Assembly (NCBI RefSeq): GCF_006438825.1
Contig: NZ_RCZP01000023.1
Coordinates: forward strand, 1-64,000
Origin: Muricoccus nepalensis
GTDB taxonomy: Bacteria > Pseudomonadota > Alphaproteobacteria > Acetobacterales > Acetobacteraceae
DNA: 64,000 nucleotides
Reading direction: 5' to 3'
Shown: positions 39,892 through 47,597 of the stretch, in pieces
Layout of the letters: each line of letters begins with the position of its first letter
Position numbering within the stretch: the stretch's first letter is position 1
The notes under the pieces: model-generated
Told to the model about the DNA's origin: nothing
What the model saw: only the letters and a program-made list of their open reading frames with translations
The model's database searches: none
Position numbers and translations under genes: made by a program

Positions 39892-40413
39892 CTAGCGCCG
39901 GCTCTCGAAGACGAGCATCCGGTGGCCGAGGTTGGTGAACTCGCCGCCCTCGACCATGCCGATGTCCGTCATGACGGCCCGGGAGGAGGCGTTGCTCTCC
40001 CGCGCGATGCCGATGATGCGGGGGAGCCCGGCCGCGTGGCCGAAGTCGAGCGCGGCCCGCGCTGCCTCCCGCGCGTAGCCGTGGCCGCGGCATTCCGGCC
40101 AGAGCGCGTAGCGCAGCGCGACGCCGCGCCCGTCCGGCCGCTCCATCAGCCCCGCGAGGCCGAGGAACTCGCCGTCCTCCGTGCGGTGGACGGCCCAGGT
40201 GCCGTAGCCGCGCACCTCCCAGAAGTCGATGTCGTCGGCGAGCTCCTCCGCGGTGCGCTCGGGCGTGCGCACGCCGTGGAGCATCGCCTCGAACACGGCG
40301 GGGTCGGACTTCAGCCGCACAAGGTCGGGAAGGTTCTCCTTCCCGACCGGCAGCAGCGTCAGCCGCTTCGTGCGGACGACGCGCGACGTGACGAGGCGGG
40401 ACGCGTGGTGCAC
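39892..40413 (-). CDS. GNAT N-acetyltransferase (RimJ/RimL type)
   Basis: The 173-residue product has the RimJ/RimL pattern: TKRLTLLPV near the start, FLGLAGLMERP, and the acetyl-CoA loop with PECRGHGYAREAARAALDFG (about 108-127). The IARESNASSRAVMTDIGM block follows (about 136-153). The acceptor is not known. It starts with a GTG 13 nt downstream of ettA and is likely in its operon. Its 3' end almost touches the convergent RgpF-like gene. Confidence 0.87.
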   Translation of the reverse strand: MHHASRLVTSRVVRTKRLTLLPVGKENLPDLVRLKSDPAVFEAMLHGVRTPERTAEELADDIDFWEVRGYGTWAVHRTEDGEFLGLAGLMERPDGRGVALRYALWPECRGHGYAREAARAALDFGHAAGLPRIIGIARESNASSRAVMTDIGMVEGGEFTNLGHRMLVFESRR

Positions 40414-40426
40414 CGGGCGCCCCCGC

Positions 40427-42106
40427 TCACCGGGTAAGCGGGCGGTACTTGATCCGGTGCGGCTGGTCGGCCGCGGCGCCCATGCGGCGTCGCTTGTCGG
40501 CCTCGTAGGCCTGATAGTTGCCCTCGAACCACTCGACGTGGCTGTCGCCCTCGAAGGCGAGAATGTGGGTCGCGAGGCGGTCGAGGAACCAGCGGTCGTG
40601 CGAGATGATGACGGCGCAGCCCGCGAAGTCCGTCAGCGCCTCCTCCAGCGCGCGCAGCGTGTCCACGTCGAGGTCGTTCGTGGGCTCGTCGAGCAGGAGC
40701 ACGTTGTGCGGGTTCTTGAGCATCTTCGCGAGGTGGACGCGGTTGCGCTCGCCGCCCGAGAGCACGCCGACAGGCTTCTGCTGGTCGCCGCCCTTGAAGT
40801 TGAAGGCGGCGCAATAGGCGCGGCTCGGCACCGCGCGCTTGCCCATGGTGATCAGGTCCTGCCCGTCCGAGATCTCCTGCCAGACGGTCTTCTTGTCATC
40901 CAAGCTGTCGCGGCTCTGGTCGACGTAGCCGAGCTCCACGCTGTCGCCGATCGTCATCGTGCCGGAATCCGGCTGGTCGCGGCCGGTGATCATCTTGAAC
41001 AGCGTCGTCTTGCCCGCGCCGTTCGGCCCGATGACGCCGACGATGCCGCCGGGAGGCAGCTTGAAGGACAGGTCGTCGATCAGCAGGCGGTTGCCGAAGC
41101 CCTTGCGGATGGCGTCCGCCACGATGACCGTGTTGCCGAGGCGGGGCGCCGGCGGGATCTGGATCTCCGTCGGGTCGGGCGCCTTGTCGAGGCTCTTCTG
41201 CAGCAGCTCCTCGTAGGCCTGGATGCGCGCCTTGCTCTTGGACTGGCGCGCGGCCGGGCTGCGGCCGATCCACTCCTGCTCCTCGGCGAGCTGGCGCTGG
41301 CGCGTGCTCTCCTCCTTCTCCTCCTGCTGCAGGCGCTTGCGCTTGGCCGCAAGGTAGGAGGAGTAGTTGCCCTCGTAGGGGATGCCCCGGCCGCGATCGA
41401 CCTCGAGGATCCAGTTGGTGACGTTGTCGAGGAAGTAGCGGTCGTGGGTGACGATCAGCACCGCGCCCTCGTAATTGCGCAACGTCTTCTCGAGCCAGGA
41501 CACGCTCTCGGCGTCGAGGTGGTTCGTGGGCTCGTCGAGAAGCAGCATCTCGGGCTTCTCGAGCAGCAGCTTGCACAGCGCGACCCGCCGGCGCTCGCCG
41601 CCGGACAGCGTGGTCACGCCGCTCTCGGCGGGCGGGCAGCGCAGCGCGTCGAGGGCGATGTCCACCGTGCGGTCGAGGTCCCAGCCGTCGGCGGCGTCGA
41701 TCCGCTCCTGCAGCTCGGACTGCTCCGCGAGAAGGGTGTTCATCTCCTCCTCGCTCATCTCCTCGCCGAACTTCATCGAGATCTCGTTGAAGCGCTCGAG
41801 GTCGGCGGTCAGCGTGCCGAAGGCGTCGCGCACGTTCTCGCCCACGGTCTTGTTCGGGTCGAGCCAGGGCTCCTGGCTGAGGTAGCCGACGCGCACGCCC
41901 TCGGCCGCCCAGGCCTCGCCGCCGAACTCCTTGTCCTGCCCGGCCATGATCCGCATCAGCGTGGACTTGCCAGCGCCGTTGGGGCCGAGCACGCCGATCT
42001 TCGCGGTCGGCAGGAAGGACAGGGTGACGCCCTTGAAGACCTCGCGGCCGCCCGGATAGGACTTGGTGAGATCCTTCATGACGTAGACGTACTGGTAGGC
42101 GGCCAT
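40427..42106 (-). CDS. ettA: Energy-dependent translational throttle protein EttA
   Basis: EttA is an ABC-F protein that binds the ribosomal E site and gates the first elongation step according to ATP level. The 559-residue product has two ABC domains without membrane segments: Walker A GPNGAGKST (about 41-49) with LSGGERRRVALCKLLL, and GPNGAGKTT (about 359) with LSGGERNRVHLAKML. The EttA-specific arm is in the first domain and the linker (QQEEKEESTRQRQLAEEQ) joins the two. Length and the YQYVYVMKDLTKSYPGG start are typical. Confidence 0.95.
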   Translation of the reverse strand: MAAYQYVYVMKDLTKSYPGGREVFKGVTLSFLPTAKIGVLGPNGAGKSTLMRIMAGQDKEFGGEAWAAEGVRVGYLSQEPWLDPNKTVGENVRDAFGTLTADLERFNEISMKFGEEMSEEEMNTLLAEQSELQERIDAADGWDLDRTVDIALDALRCPPAESGVTTLSGGERRRVALCKLLLEKPEMLLLDEPTNHLDAESVSWLEKTLRNYEGAVLIVTHDRYFLDNVTNWILEVDRGRGIPYEGNYSSYLAAKRKRLQQEEKEESTRQRQLAEEQEWIGRSPAARQSKSKARIQAYEELLQKSLDKAPDPTEIQIPPAPRLGNTVIVADAIRKGFGNRLLIDDLSFKLPPGGIVGVIGPNGAGKTTLFKMITGRDQPDSGTMTIGDSVELGYVDQSRDSLDDKKTVWQEISDGQDLITMGKRAVPSRAYCAAFNFKGGDQQKPVGVLSGGERNRVHLAKMLKNPHNVLLLDEPTNDLDVDTLRALEEALTDFAGCAVIISHDRWFLDRLATHILAFEGDSHVEWFEGNYQAYEADKRRRMGAAADQPHRIKYRPLTR

Positions 42107-42216
42107 GGCGGGGTCTCCGGGGGGGCGTGCGGGCTGGGGCGCCTTCTACCCGCGGCACCCCCTTGCGCCAAGGCTCGGGGGCCGCGGGGCTGGGCGGCGG
42201 GGGACGCCGGGGGCCG

Positions 42217-42582
42217 TCAGCGCCACTTCGGCGTGCGGTCCCGCGCGGCGCGGGTGGGGGCGTGGAAGTCCGGCGGCTTGGTCGAGACCCAGGCGAGGAA
42301 ATCCGCCAGGCGGGGCTCGGCGCGCAGGGCCTCCGGCTCGGTGAAGCGGCGCGCCAGCTCCGTCTCGGTGAAGCGGGCATAGATTGCCTGATGGCATATA
42401 TGGTGCAGCCGCACCGTTCCGCGATGGGTGCCGCCCTTCAGGCGCGGCACGAGGTGGTGGCGGCTGGCGCGGGCGCCGGGCGGTATGGGGCGGAGGCAGA
42501 GCGGGCAGGGCGCCTCGGGCGGCGGCGCCCCGCCCTCCTCGCGCCCGCCCCGCGCGGCGCGCTTCTCGTGGCGGCGGGACAC
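42217..42582 (-). CDS. Small HNH-nuclease-like protein
   Basis: The 121-residue product has a zinc-ribbon pair CPLCLRPI (about 26), then SRHHLVPRLKGG (about 40) and VRLHHICHQAIYARF (about 57). This is the H..H and zinc pattern of HNH endonucleases. Related stand-alone proteins are common in Acetobacteraceae and their substrate is unknown. The N-terminus is basic (RRHEKRAARGGR) and the C-terminus lacks conserved features. It lies upstream-divergent from a LysE gene and downstream of nothing obviously related. Confidence 0.75.
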   Translation of the reverse strand: MSRRHEKRAARGGREEGGAPPPEAPCPLCLRPIPPGARASRHHLVPRLKGGTHRGTVRLHHICHQAIYARFTETELARRFTEPEALRAEPRLADFLAWVSTKPPDFHAPTRAARDRTPKWR

Positions 42583-42629
42583 GCCGGAGAGATGGGATCG
42601 CCCCGCCGTCCCGGAAGCCCCGCGCGCTG

Positions 42630-42658
42630 CTGGCGGCCCCCTTTCCCCCGCGCTAGAA
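42630..42658 (+). promoter_or_regulatory. Predicted promoter of second LysE gene
   Basis: CTGGCG (42630-42635) and CTAGAA (42653-42658) are separated by exactly 17 nt. The leader to the ATG at 42717 would be about 50 nt. Confidence 0.45.
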
Positions 42659-42716
42659 CGCCCGCCCGGAGGGATCCCGGCGCCGGCCGGGCTCCCGGCG
42701 ACCCCGCGGAGCGCGC

Positions 42717-43292
42717 ATGCAAGACCCCGTCCTCTTCACCCTGACCGTGCTGCTCATCCTCGGCACACCCGGCCCGACCAACACGCTGCTGGCGACGGCG
42801 GGCGCGACGGTCGGCTTCCGCCGGGCGCTGCCGCTGCTGCCGGCTGAGGCCGCGGGCTACCTCGTCTCCATCCTCGCCATCGGCCTCGCGCTCGGGCCCG
42901 CCGTCGCGGGCGCGCCGGCCGTGGCGGCGGGGCTCCGCCTCGCGGTCGGGGCCTATCTCGCGCTTCTGGCTGTGAAGCTCTGGCGCCACGGGGCGGTGGA
43001 CCTCTCGGCCATGCCGGTCACGCCGCGCCAGGTCTTCGTGACCACCCTGCTGAACCCGAAGGCGATCGTCTTCGCCCTCGGCGTCATCCCCTTCGGCGCG
43101 GCGCCCTGGTGGCCCTGGATGGCCGCCTTCCTGGGCCTGCTCACCGCCGTGGCGCTCGCCTGGATCGCGCTGGGCAGCCTGCTCGGCCGGGCTGCCGGGG
43201 CGGCGGGGCGCGCGCGGCTGGTGCCGCGGGTGGGCGCGGCGGCCATCGGCGCCTTCGCGGTCCTGCTCGTCGTCGGCCCGCTGCTGCGCTAA
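42717..43292 (+). CDS. LysE/RhtB-family exporter
   Basis: The 191-residue product has about six membrane segments and the LysE pattern LGTPGPTNTLLATAGATVGF (about 15-34) plus TTLLNPKAIVFALGVIPFG (about 108). The substrate is undetermined. It is shorter and clearly different from the LysE protein at 21809, so it is not a recent duplicate. Its stop is followed by a hairpin shared with the convergent SH3-domain gene. Confidence 0.85.
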   Translation: MQDPVLFTLTVLLILGTPGPTNTLLATAGATVGFRRALPLLPAEAAGYLVSILAIGLALGPAVAGAPAVAAGLRLAVGAYLALLAVKLWRHGAVDLSAMPVTPRQVFVTTLLNPKAIVFALGVIPFGAAPWWPWMAAFLGLLTAVALAWIALGSLLGRAAGAAGRARLVPRVGAAAIGAFAVLLVVGPLLR

Positions 43293-43299
43293 GGGCGCG

Positions 43300-43319
43300 G
43301 GCCCGCCTCAGCGCGGGCC
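43300..43319. terminator. Bidirectional hairpin between LysE and SH3 genes
   Basis: GGCCCGC (43300-43306) pairs with GCGGGCC (43313-43319) over a 6-nt loop. The loop overlaps the stop codon of the minus-strand SH3 gene. It sits 8 nt after the LysE stop. Confidence 0.4.
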
Positions 43320-44024
43320 GCGGTCGTCGTGGCCCCGATGATCAGGGCCCCGGTGGTCGGGGCCTCGCTGGTCGGGGCCGCGCGGCTCCGGCCCGCGCCG
43401 GCCCTCCCCGGCGGGACCGGGCGGCGGGCCGCGGTGATCGTTCCGTCCATCGTTGCGGCGCTCGTCGCGCCAGTCCGCGCGGCCTTCATGCCGCCAGTCC
43501 GGTCGTCCCTCGGGGTGCCAGTCGGGGCGCCAGTCGGGGCGCCCGTCCGGCCTCCAGTCCGGGCCGCGGCCCGGCGGGCCTTCCCGGCGCCAGTCGGGCG
43601 GCGGCGGGCCGCGGAAGTCGGCCCTGGGCGGCGGCGGGCCGCGCCAGCGGTCCCGCTCGGCGTACCAGGGCCGGTCGCGGTAGTGGTCGCCCCAGTAGTC
43701 GCCCAGCCGGAAGCCGATGACCGGCACGCCGAGGCGCGGCGCGTAGTCCGGCAGCGGCACCGCGCGCCCCGCCTGGAGGAATTGGAGGTAGCCCGCCGGC
43801 AGCCAGCCGCGGGAGGGCCCCGCCCCCACGTCGCACCAGGCGTAGCCCTGCAGGCAGCCGATGATCTCGAGGGGGATGCCGGGGGAGACGAGGGCGACCG
43901 GCGGGTATTCCAGCCCGGGGCCCGCGCGCATCTCGACGGGGGCCGTCGCGATGCCCGGCGCGGCGGCGGCCCCGCCCGCGAGCCCAAGCAGGAGCGCGGC
44001 GGCCGGAAGGAAGGGGTGGCGCAT
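43308..44024 (-). CDS. Secreted SH3-domain protein with Arg/Asp/Gly/Pro repeat tail
   Basis: The 238-residue product has a signal peptide (MRHPFLPAAALLLGLAGGAAAA). A bacterial SH3 domain follows with VEMRAGPGLEYPPVALVSPG (about 30-49) and CDVGAGPSRGWLPAGYL. The last 110 residues are low-complexity repeats of the types RPDWR and GPDHRG, rich in Arg, Asp, Pro and Gly. SH3_3 proteins often bind peptidoglycan. The tail suggests a disordered, highly charged region. The start at 44024 is the first that gives a signal peptide. Confidence 0.8.
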   Translation of the reverse strand: MRHPFLPAAALLLGLAGGAAAAPGIATAPVEMRAGPGLEYPPVALVSPGIPLEIIGCLQGYAWCDVGAGPSRGWLPAGYLQFLQAGRAVPLPDYAPRLGVPVIGFRLGDYWGDHYRDRPWYAERDRWRGPPPPRADFRGPPPPDWRREGPPGRGPDWRPDGRPDWRPDWHPEGRPDWRHEGRADWRDERRNDGRNDHRGPPPGPAGEGRRGPEPRGPDQRGPDHRGPDHRGHDDRGPR

Positions 44025-44089
44025 CGCTCGGGCTCCCGCTGGTGTCGCCGGAGGGAACGCCCGGCGCGGGCGATCGATGCGGGAGGGGA

Positions 44090-44539
44090 TCATCCGCCCT
44101 CGGACCGCTTCCGCAGCGGGCGGGCGAGGTTGGCCCCGGCGGGGACGAAGCCGAGGGCGGCGAGGAAGGCGCCCCCCTCCCCCTCCCCGGCCGCCGCCTC
44201 CAGCCGGTCGCAGCCGGCGGCGCGGGCGGCCTGGGCGCCGGCCTTGATGAGGAGGCGGCCGATCCCGTTGCGCCGCTCCTCCGCGGCCACGGCGAGCGCC
44301 GTGACCCGGGCCAGCGGACGGTCGGCCGTGAGGGCGGGGTGCCAGGAGAGGGCGATCGCCCCGATCACCGCGCCGTTCCAGCCCGTGGCGACCAGCACGG
44401 CCGAGGCGGGGTCCCGCGCCATGGCCTCCAGCCGCCCCGCCATGCCCCGCGCCTCGCCCCCGAGAAGGGCGGCGAGGTCGGCCGCGTCGGCCGGCAGGGC
44501 GGCGCGGAGGTCCACGCCGTATCGGGTGCCGGTTGCCAT
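44090..44539 (-). CDS. GNAT-family N-acetyltransferase
   Basis: The 149-residue product has a GNAT fold pattern: LRAALPADAADLAALLGG near the N-terminus, VTALAVAAEERRNGIGRLLI as the acetyl-CoA-binding segment (about 80-99) and FLAALGFVPAG near the end. Substrate unknown. The ATG at 44539 follows GGAGAGCC at good spacing, whereas the longer frame is low-complexity. It is 65 nt upstream of the SH3 gene on the same strand. Confidence 0.82.
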   Translation of the reverse strand: MATGTRYGVDLRAALPADAADLAALLGGEARGMAGRLEAMARDPASAVLVATGWNGAVIGAIALSWHPALTADRPLARVTALAVAAEERRNGIGRLLIKAGAQAARAAGCDRLEAAAGEGEGGAFLAALGFVPAGANLARPLRKRSEGG

Positions 44540-44643
44540 GGCTCTCCTCCGGGGCTCCCCACGAGTCCGCGGGGGCCCTTGGTGTTGGCCGCCCCGGTCC
44601 CAAGCTGTAGCGGCCCGGGCCCCAGGTGCCCGGACAACAACGC

Positions 44644-44690
44644 CCGGGCGCCCCTGCGCCCGGTTTGACGCCATGGGCGCCCTCGCGCCC
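44644..44690 (+). promoter_or_regulatory. Tandem hairpins in the OsmC gene leader
   Basis: CCGGGCGC (44644-44651) pairs with GCGCCCGG (44656-44663), and GGGCGC (44675-44680) pairs with GCGCCC (44685-44690). Both have 4-nt loops. A TTGACG (44665-44670) between them is a good -35 candidate without a clear -10. This is either leader RNA structure or a promoter with a palindromic spacer. Confidence 0.4.
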
Positions 44691-44703
44691 GATAGAGGAG
44701 CAG

Positions 44704-45132
44704 ATGATGCAGAAGCACGCTTCCGCCAGCTGGACGGGCGGACTGAAGGACGGGCGCGGCACGATCTCGACCGAGAGCGGGGTGCTGAACGCCCAGCCCT
44801 ACGGCTTCGCGATGCGCTTCGAGGGGGTGAAGGGCACGAACCCCGAGGAGCTGATCGGCGCCGCCCATGCCGGGTGCTTCACCATGGCCCTCTCGATGAT
44901 CCTCGGCGGCGCCGGTCTCACGGCCGACCGGATGGACACCAAGGCCGCCGTCACCCTCGACAAGGTCGGCGAGGGCTTCGAGATCACGAAGATCCACCTC
45001 ACCCTCCGCGCCAAGGTGCCGGGCACCGACGACGCCGCCTTCCAGGAGCTGGCGGCCAAGGCGAAGGCGGGCTGCCCGGTCTCGAAGCTGTTCAAGGCCG
45101 AGATCACCCTCGACGCCGCGCTCGAGGCCTGA
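44704..45132 (+). CDS. OsmC-family peroxiredoxin-like protein
   Basis: The 142-residue product has the OsmC pattern. The first catalytic cysteine is in AHAGCFTMALSMIL (about Cys58) and the second in GCPVSKLF (about Cys123). The N-terminal KHASASWTGGLKDGRGTIST segment is also typical. OsmC and Ohr proteins reduce organic hydroperoxides in the cytoplasm. The spacing and SGVLNAQPYGF fit OsmC better than Ohr. Two adjacent ATGs (44704, 44707) follow GAGGAG. No OhrR-type regulator is adjacent. Confidence 0.9.
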   Translation: MMQKHASASWTGGLKDGRGTISTESGVLNAQPYGFAMRFEGVKGTNPEELIGAAHAGCFTMALSMILGGAGLTADRMDTKAAVTLDKVGEGFEITKIHLTLRAKVPGTDDAAFQELAAKAKAGCPVSKLFKAEITLDAALEA

Positions 45133-45197
45133 GACCCGCGGCGCCGGGCCTCCCCCGGCGCCGCCCCCCCCCTGAGCGGAATGAGCGGAGGATGCCC

Positions 45198-46796
45198 ATG
45201 ACCACCCGCCGCGCCCTGCTGGGCGGCGCCACGGCCCTGGCGGCCGCCCCCGCCCTCGCGCGCGCCGCCCTGGCGCAGGGGGAGGCCGCGCGCGTCCTCC
45301 GCTTCGTGCCCCAGGCGGACGTGACGACGCTCGACCCGCTCGCCACCACCTCCTACGCGGTGCGCAACCACGGGCACCTCCTCTGGGACACGCTCTGGGG
45401 CCTGGACGAGGGCTTCCGGCCCCACCCGCAGCTCGCCGAGGGCCACCGGGTGGAGGAGGACGGCCGGCGCTGGGTGATCACGCTGCGCGACGGCCCGACC
45501 TTCCACGACGGGGAGAAGGTCCGCGCGGCCGACGCGGCCGCCTCCATCCGCCGCTGGATGGCGCGCGACACCCACGGCCAGACCCTGGCCGCGCGGCTGG
45601 ACGCGATCGAGGTGCTCGACGACCGCCGCCTCGTCCTTCGCCTGCGCCGGCCCTTCGGGGTGATGCTGGAGGCGCTCGGCAAGTCCTCCTCCTACCCCTG
45701 CTTCATCATGCCCGAGCGCTTCGCCTCGACCCCCGCCGGGACGCCGCTGACGGAGGTCGTGGGCTCCGGCCCCTACCGCTTCGTGCCGGAGGAGCGGCGC
45801 TCGGGCGAGCGGGTCGCCTACCGCCGCTTCGATGCCTACTCGCCCGCGCCCGGCGGCCCTGTCAGCGTCACCGCCGGCCCCAAGCTCGCCCATTTCGAGC
45901 GGCTGGAATGGCGCATCCTGCCCGACCCCTCCACCACCGGCGCCGCGCTCCAGGCCGGGGAGATCGACTGGTGGGAGAGGATGGCGCCCGACCTCCGTCC
46001 CCTCCTCGCCCGCCGGCGGGACGTGGTGGTGGAGCGGGTGGAGACCCAGGGCACCATCGCCATGCTGCGCCCCAACCACCTGCACCCGCCCTTCGACGAC
46101 CCCGCGGTCCGCCGCGCCCTCCTGCCGGCGCTGAGCCAGGCGGACGTGATGGCGGCCATCATGGGCGACGACCGCAGCCGCTTCCGCGACGGCATGGGCT
46201 GCTTCCCGCCGGGCTCGCCGCTCGCCTCCGACGAGGGGCTCGCGGCCGTGACGGGCCCGCGCGACCTCGCCGCCGCCCGCGCGGCGCTGGCGGCGGCCGG
46301 CAAGCTCGGCGCGCGCGTCGTGCTGCTGAACCCGGCGGACCAGGTGAACAACAGCAACGCCACCCTCGTCTGCGCCGACGCGATGACGCGCGCCGGCCTC
46401 GAGGTGGAGGTCGCGACCTCGGACTGGGGGACCATGCTCGCCCGCCGCGCCCGGCGCGACCCGCCGGAGAGGGGGGGCTGGAACGCCGTCTACGTCGCCT
46501 TCGGGGGCGAGGACCTGGTCAACCCCGGCGGCCACCCCCTGCTGCGCGGCAACGGCGCCGACGCCTGGTTCGGCTGGCCCAGCAGCCCGGGGCTGGAGGC
46601 GCTGCGGGAGGAGTGGCTGGAGGCGCCGGACGCAGCGGCGCAGCGGCGCGTCGGCCGCGCCATCCAGGCGCGCTTCTTCGAGGAGGTGCCCTTCTACCCT
46701 CTCGGGCAGTACTTCCTCGACAGCGCCTACCGCCGCGGGCTGAGGCTGGAGCGCCGGGGCATGACCCTGCCGCTGAACGTGCGCCGCGAGGCCTGA
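45198..46796 (+). CDS. ABC transporter substrate-binding protein, dipeptide/nickel type
   Basis: The 532-residue periplasmic protein belongs to the SBP_bac_5 family. It has a twin-Arg-like signal (TTRRALLGGATALAAAPALARA), then VLRFVPQADVTTLDPLATTS and DGPTFHDGEKVRAADAAASI (about 93-112). A C-terminal lobe with REEWLEAPDAAAQRRVGRAI follows. Such proteins feed oligopeptide-type ABC permeases, but none is adjacent, so it is an orphan. GGAGG at 45187-45191 fixes the ATG at 45198 rather than the one at 45192. Confidence 0.88.
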   Translation: MTTRRALLGGATALAAAPALARAALAQGEAARVLRFVPQADVTTLDPLATTSYAVRNHGHLLWDTLWGLDEGFRPHPQLAEGHRVEEDGRRWVITLRDGPTFHDGEKVRAADAAASIRRWMARDTHGQTLAARLDAIEVLDDRRLVLRLRRPFGVMLEALGKSSSYPCFIMPERFASTPAGTPLTEVVGSGPYRFVPEERRSGERVAYRRFDAYSPAPGGPVSVTAGPKLAHFERLEWRILPDPSTTGAALQAGEIDWWERMAPDLRPLLARRRDVVVERVETQGTIAMLRPNHLHPPFDDPAVRRALLPALSQADVMAAIMGDDRSRFRDGMGCFPPGSPLASDEGLAAVTGPRDLAAARAALAAAGKLGARVVLLNPADQVNNSNATLVCADAMTRAGLEVEVATSDWGTMLARRARRDPPERGGWNAVYVAFGGEDLVNPGGHPLLRGNGADAWFGWPSSPGLEALREEWLEAPDAAAQRRVGRAIQARFFEEVPFYPLGQYFLDSAYRRGLRLERRGMTLPLNVRREA

Positions 46797-46808
46797 GGGG
46801 GCGGGCCG

Positions 46809-47321
46809 CTAGAGCCCGTCGTCCCCGTTCAGGTCCGGCGCCGCGCCCTGCGGCTCGGGCAGCGCCCGCGCCCGGTCGACGAGGCGGTCGAGCAGGTCGT
46901 CCAGCACCGCCCGCTCCTGCGCGGAGAGGGTCTCGAGCAGGGCGTCCTCGCGGTCCCGGCTGGTGGGCTCGATGAGGGCGAAGAGGGCGCGCCCGGCCTC
47001 GGTCGGCTCGAGCACGATGCGGCGCCCGTCCCGCGGGTCGGGGCTGCGGGTGAGGCGGCCGCGGCTCTCGAGCGCGCGCACGGCGCGGCTGGCCGCCATC
47101 TTGTCCATGCCCAGCTCCTCCCCGACGACGCCGGCGGTGGCGTGGCCCGGGCGCAGGCAGAGGGCGCGCAGGATGCGCCACTCGCTCAGCCGGAGGCCGT
47201 GGGCGCGCTCGTGGAGTCGCGCGAAGGGGCGCGCCACGAGATTGGCCAGGAGGACCAGCTTCAGGAAGGTCGAGGCGGGCGCGGCGGGATCTTCCGCGCG
47301 CGGGGGGGACGAGGAGGGCAC
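46809..47321 (-). CDS. MarR-family transcriptional regulator
   Basis: The 170-residue product has the MarR winged helix-turn-helix. LSEWRILRALCLRPGHATA (about 45-63) is followed by a recognition helix in MDKMAASRAVRALESRGRL and the wing SPDPRDGRRIVLEPTEAG. Flanking helices would form the dimer interface. It is divergent from the M29 aminopeptidase gene, across a region with two copies of GCGAAAAT (one inside a palindrome). It may therefore repress itself and that neighbour. No ligand can be inferred. Confidence 0.9.
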   Translation of the reverse strand: MPSSSPPRAEDPAAPASTFLKLVLLANLVARPFARLHERAHGLRLSEWRILRALCLRPGHATAGVVGEELGMDKMAASRAVRALESRGRLTRSPDPRDGRRIVLEPTEAGRALFALIEPTSRDREDALLETLSAQERAVLDDLLDRLVDRARALPEPQGAAPDLNGDDGL

Positions 47322-47327
47322 GGGCCT

Positions 47328-47407
47328 ATTTTCGCTGATTCGGCCGCCGCGCGCCAGGGTCGTAACGGCTTTTTGGAATGATTAAGGAACAATTTTCGCG
47401 GAAAATT
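47328..47407. promoter_or_regulatory. Candidate MarR operators
   Basis: ATTTTCGC occurs at 47328-47335, next to the marR start, and again at 47392-47399. There it is part of the inverted repeat AATTTTC-GCG-GAAAATT (47391-47407). This is the only strongly AT-rich palindrome in the divergent region. Confidence 0.4.
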
Positions 47408-47451
47408 AGATCGACGCGGCGCAGAACTGGCCACGCATCACGAAAGGTGAA

Positions 47452-47482
47452 GCCTCCCGGCGGCCCGGCAGGCTCTTTTTTT
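47452..47482 (+). terminator. Hairpin and T-tract between marR and the M29 gene
   Basis: GCCT-c-CCGG pairs with CCGG-c-AGGC (47452-47473) with one internal mismatch, followed by TCTTTTTTT (47474-47482). It is the most intrinsic-terminator-like element of the window but has no plus-strand gene before it. It may end a short leader or small RNA. Confidence 0.45.
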
Positions 47483-47597
47483 GGGCGGGCGCGGGTCCCT
47501 CCCCCGACGCGGACCGCGGCGCCTTCCGCCCCGCCCGATCTTCCCGGCGGCCCCGGGGGGCCCTGCGGATCCCCTGGGCGGCCGAGGAGCCGCGCGC

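Noticed and set aside
47378-47480. MIKEQFSRKIRS frame in the marR-M29 region
   Set aside because: The AT-rich start looks gene-like, but the frame continues as an out-of-frame reading of the M29 gene and includes the operator palindrome and the T-tract hairpin.
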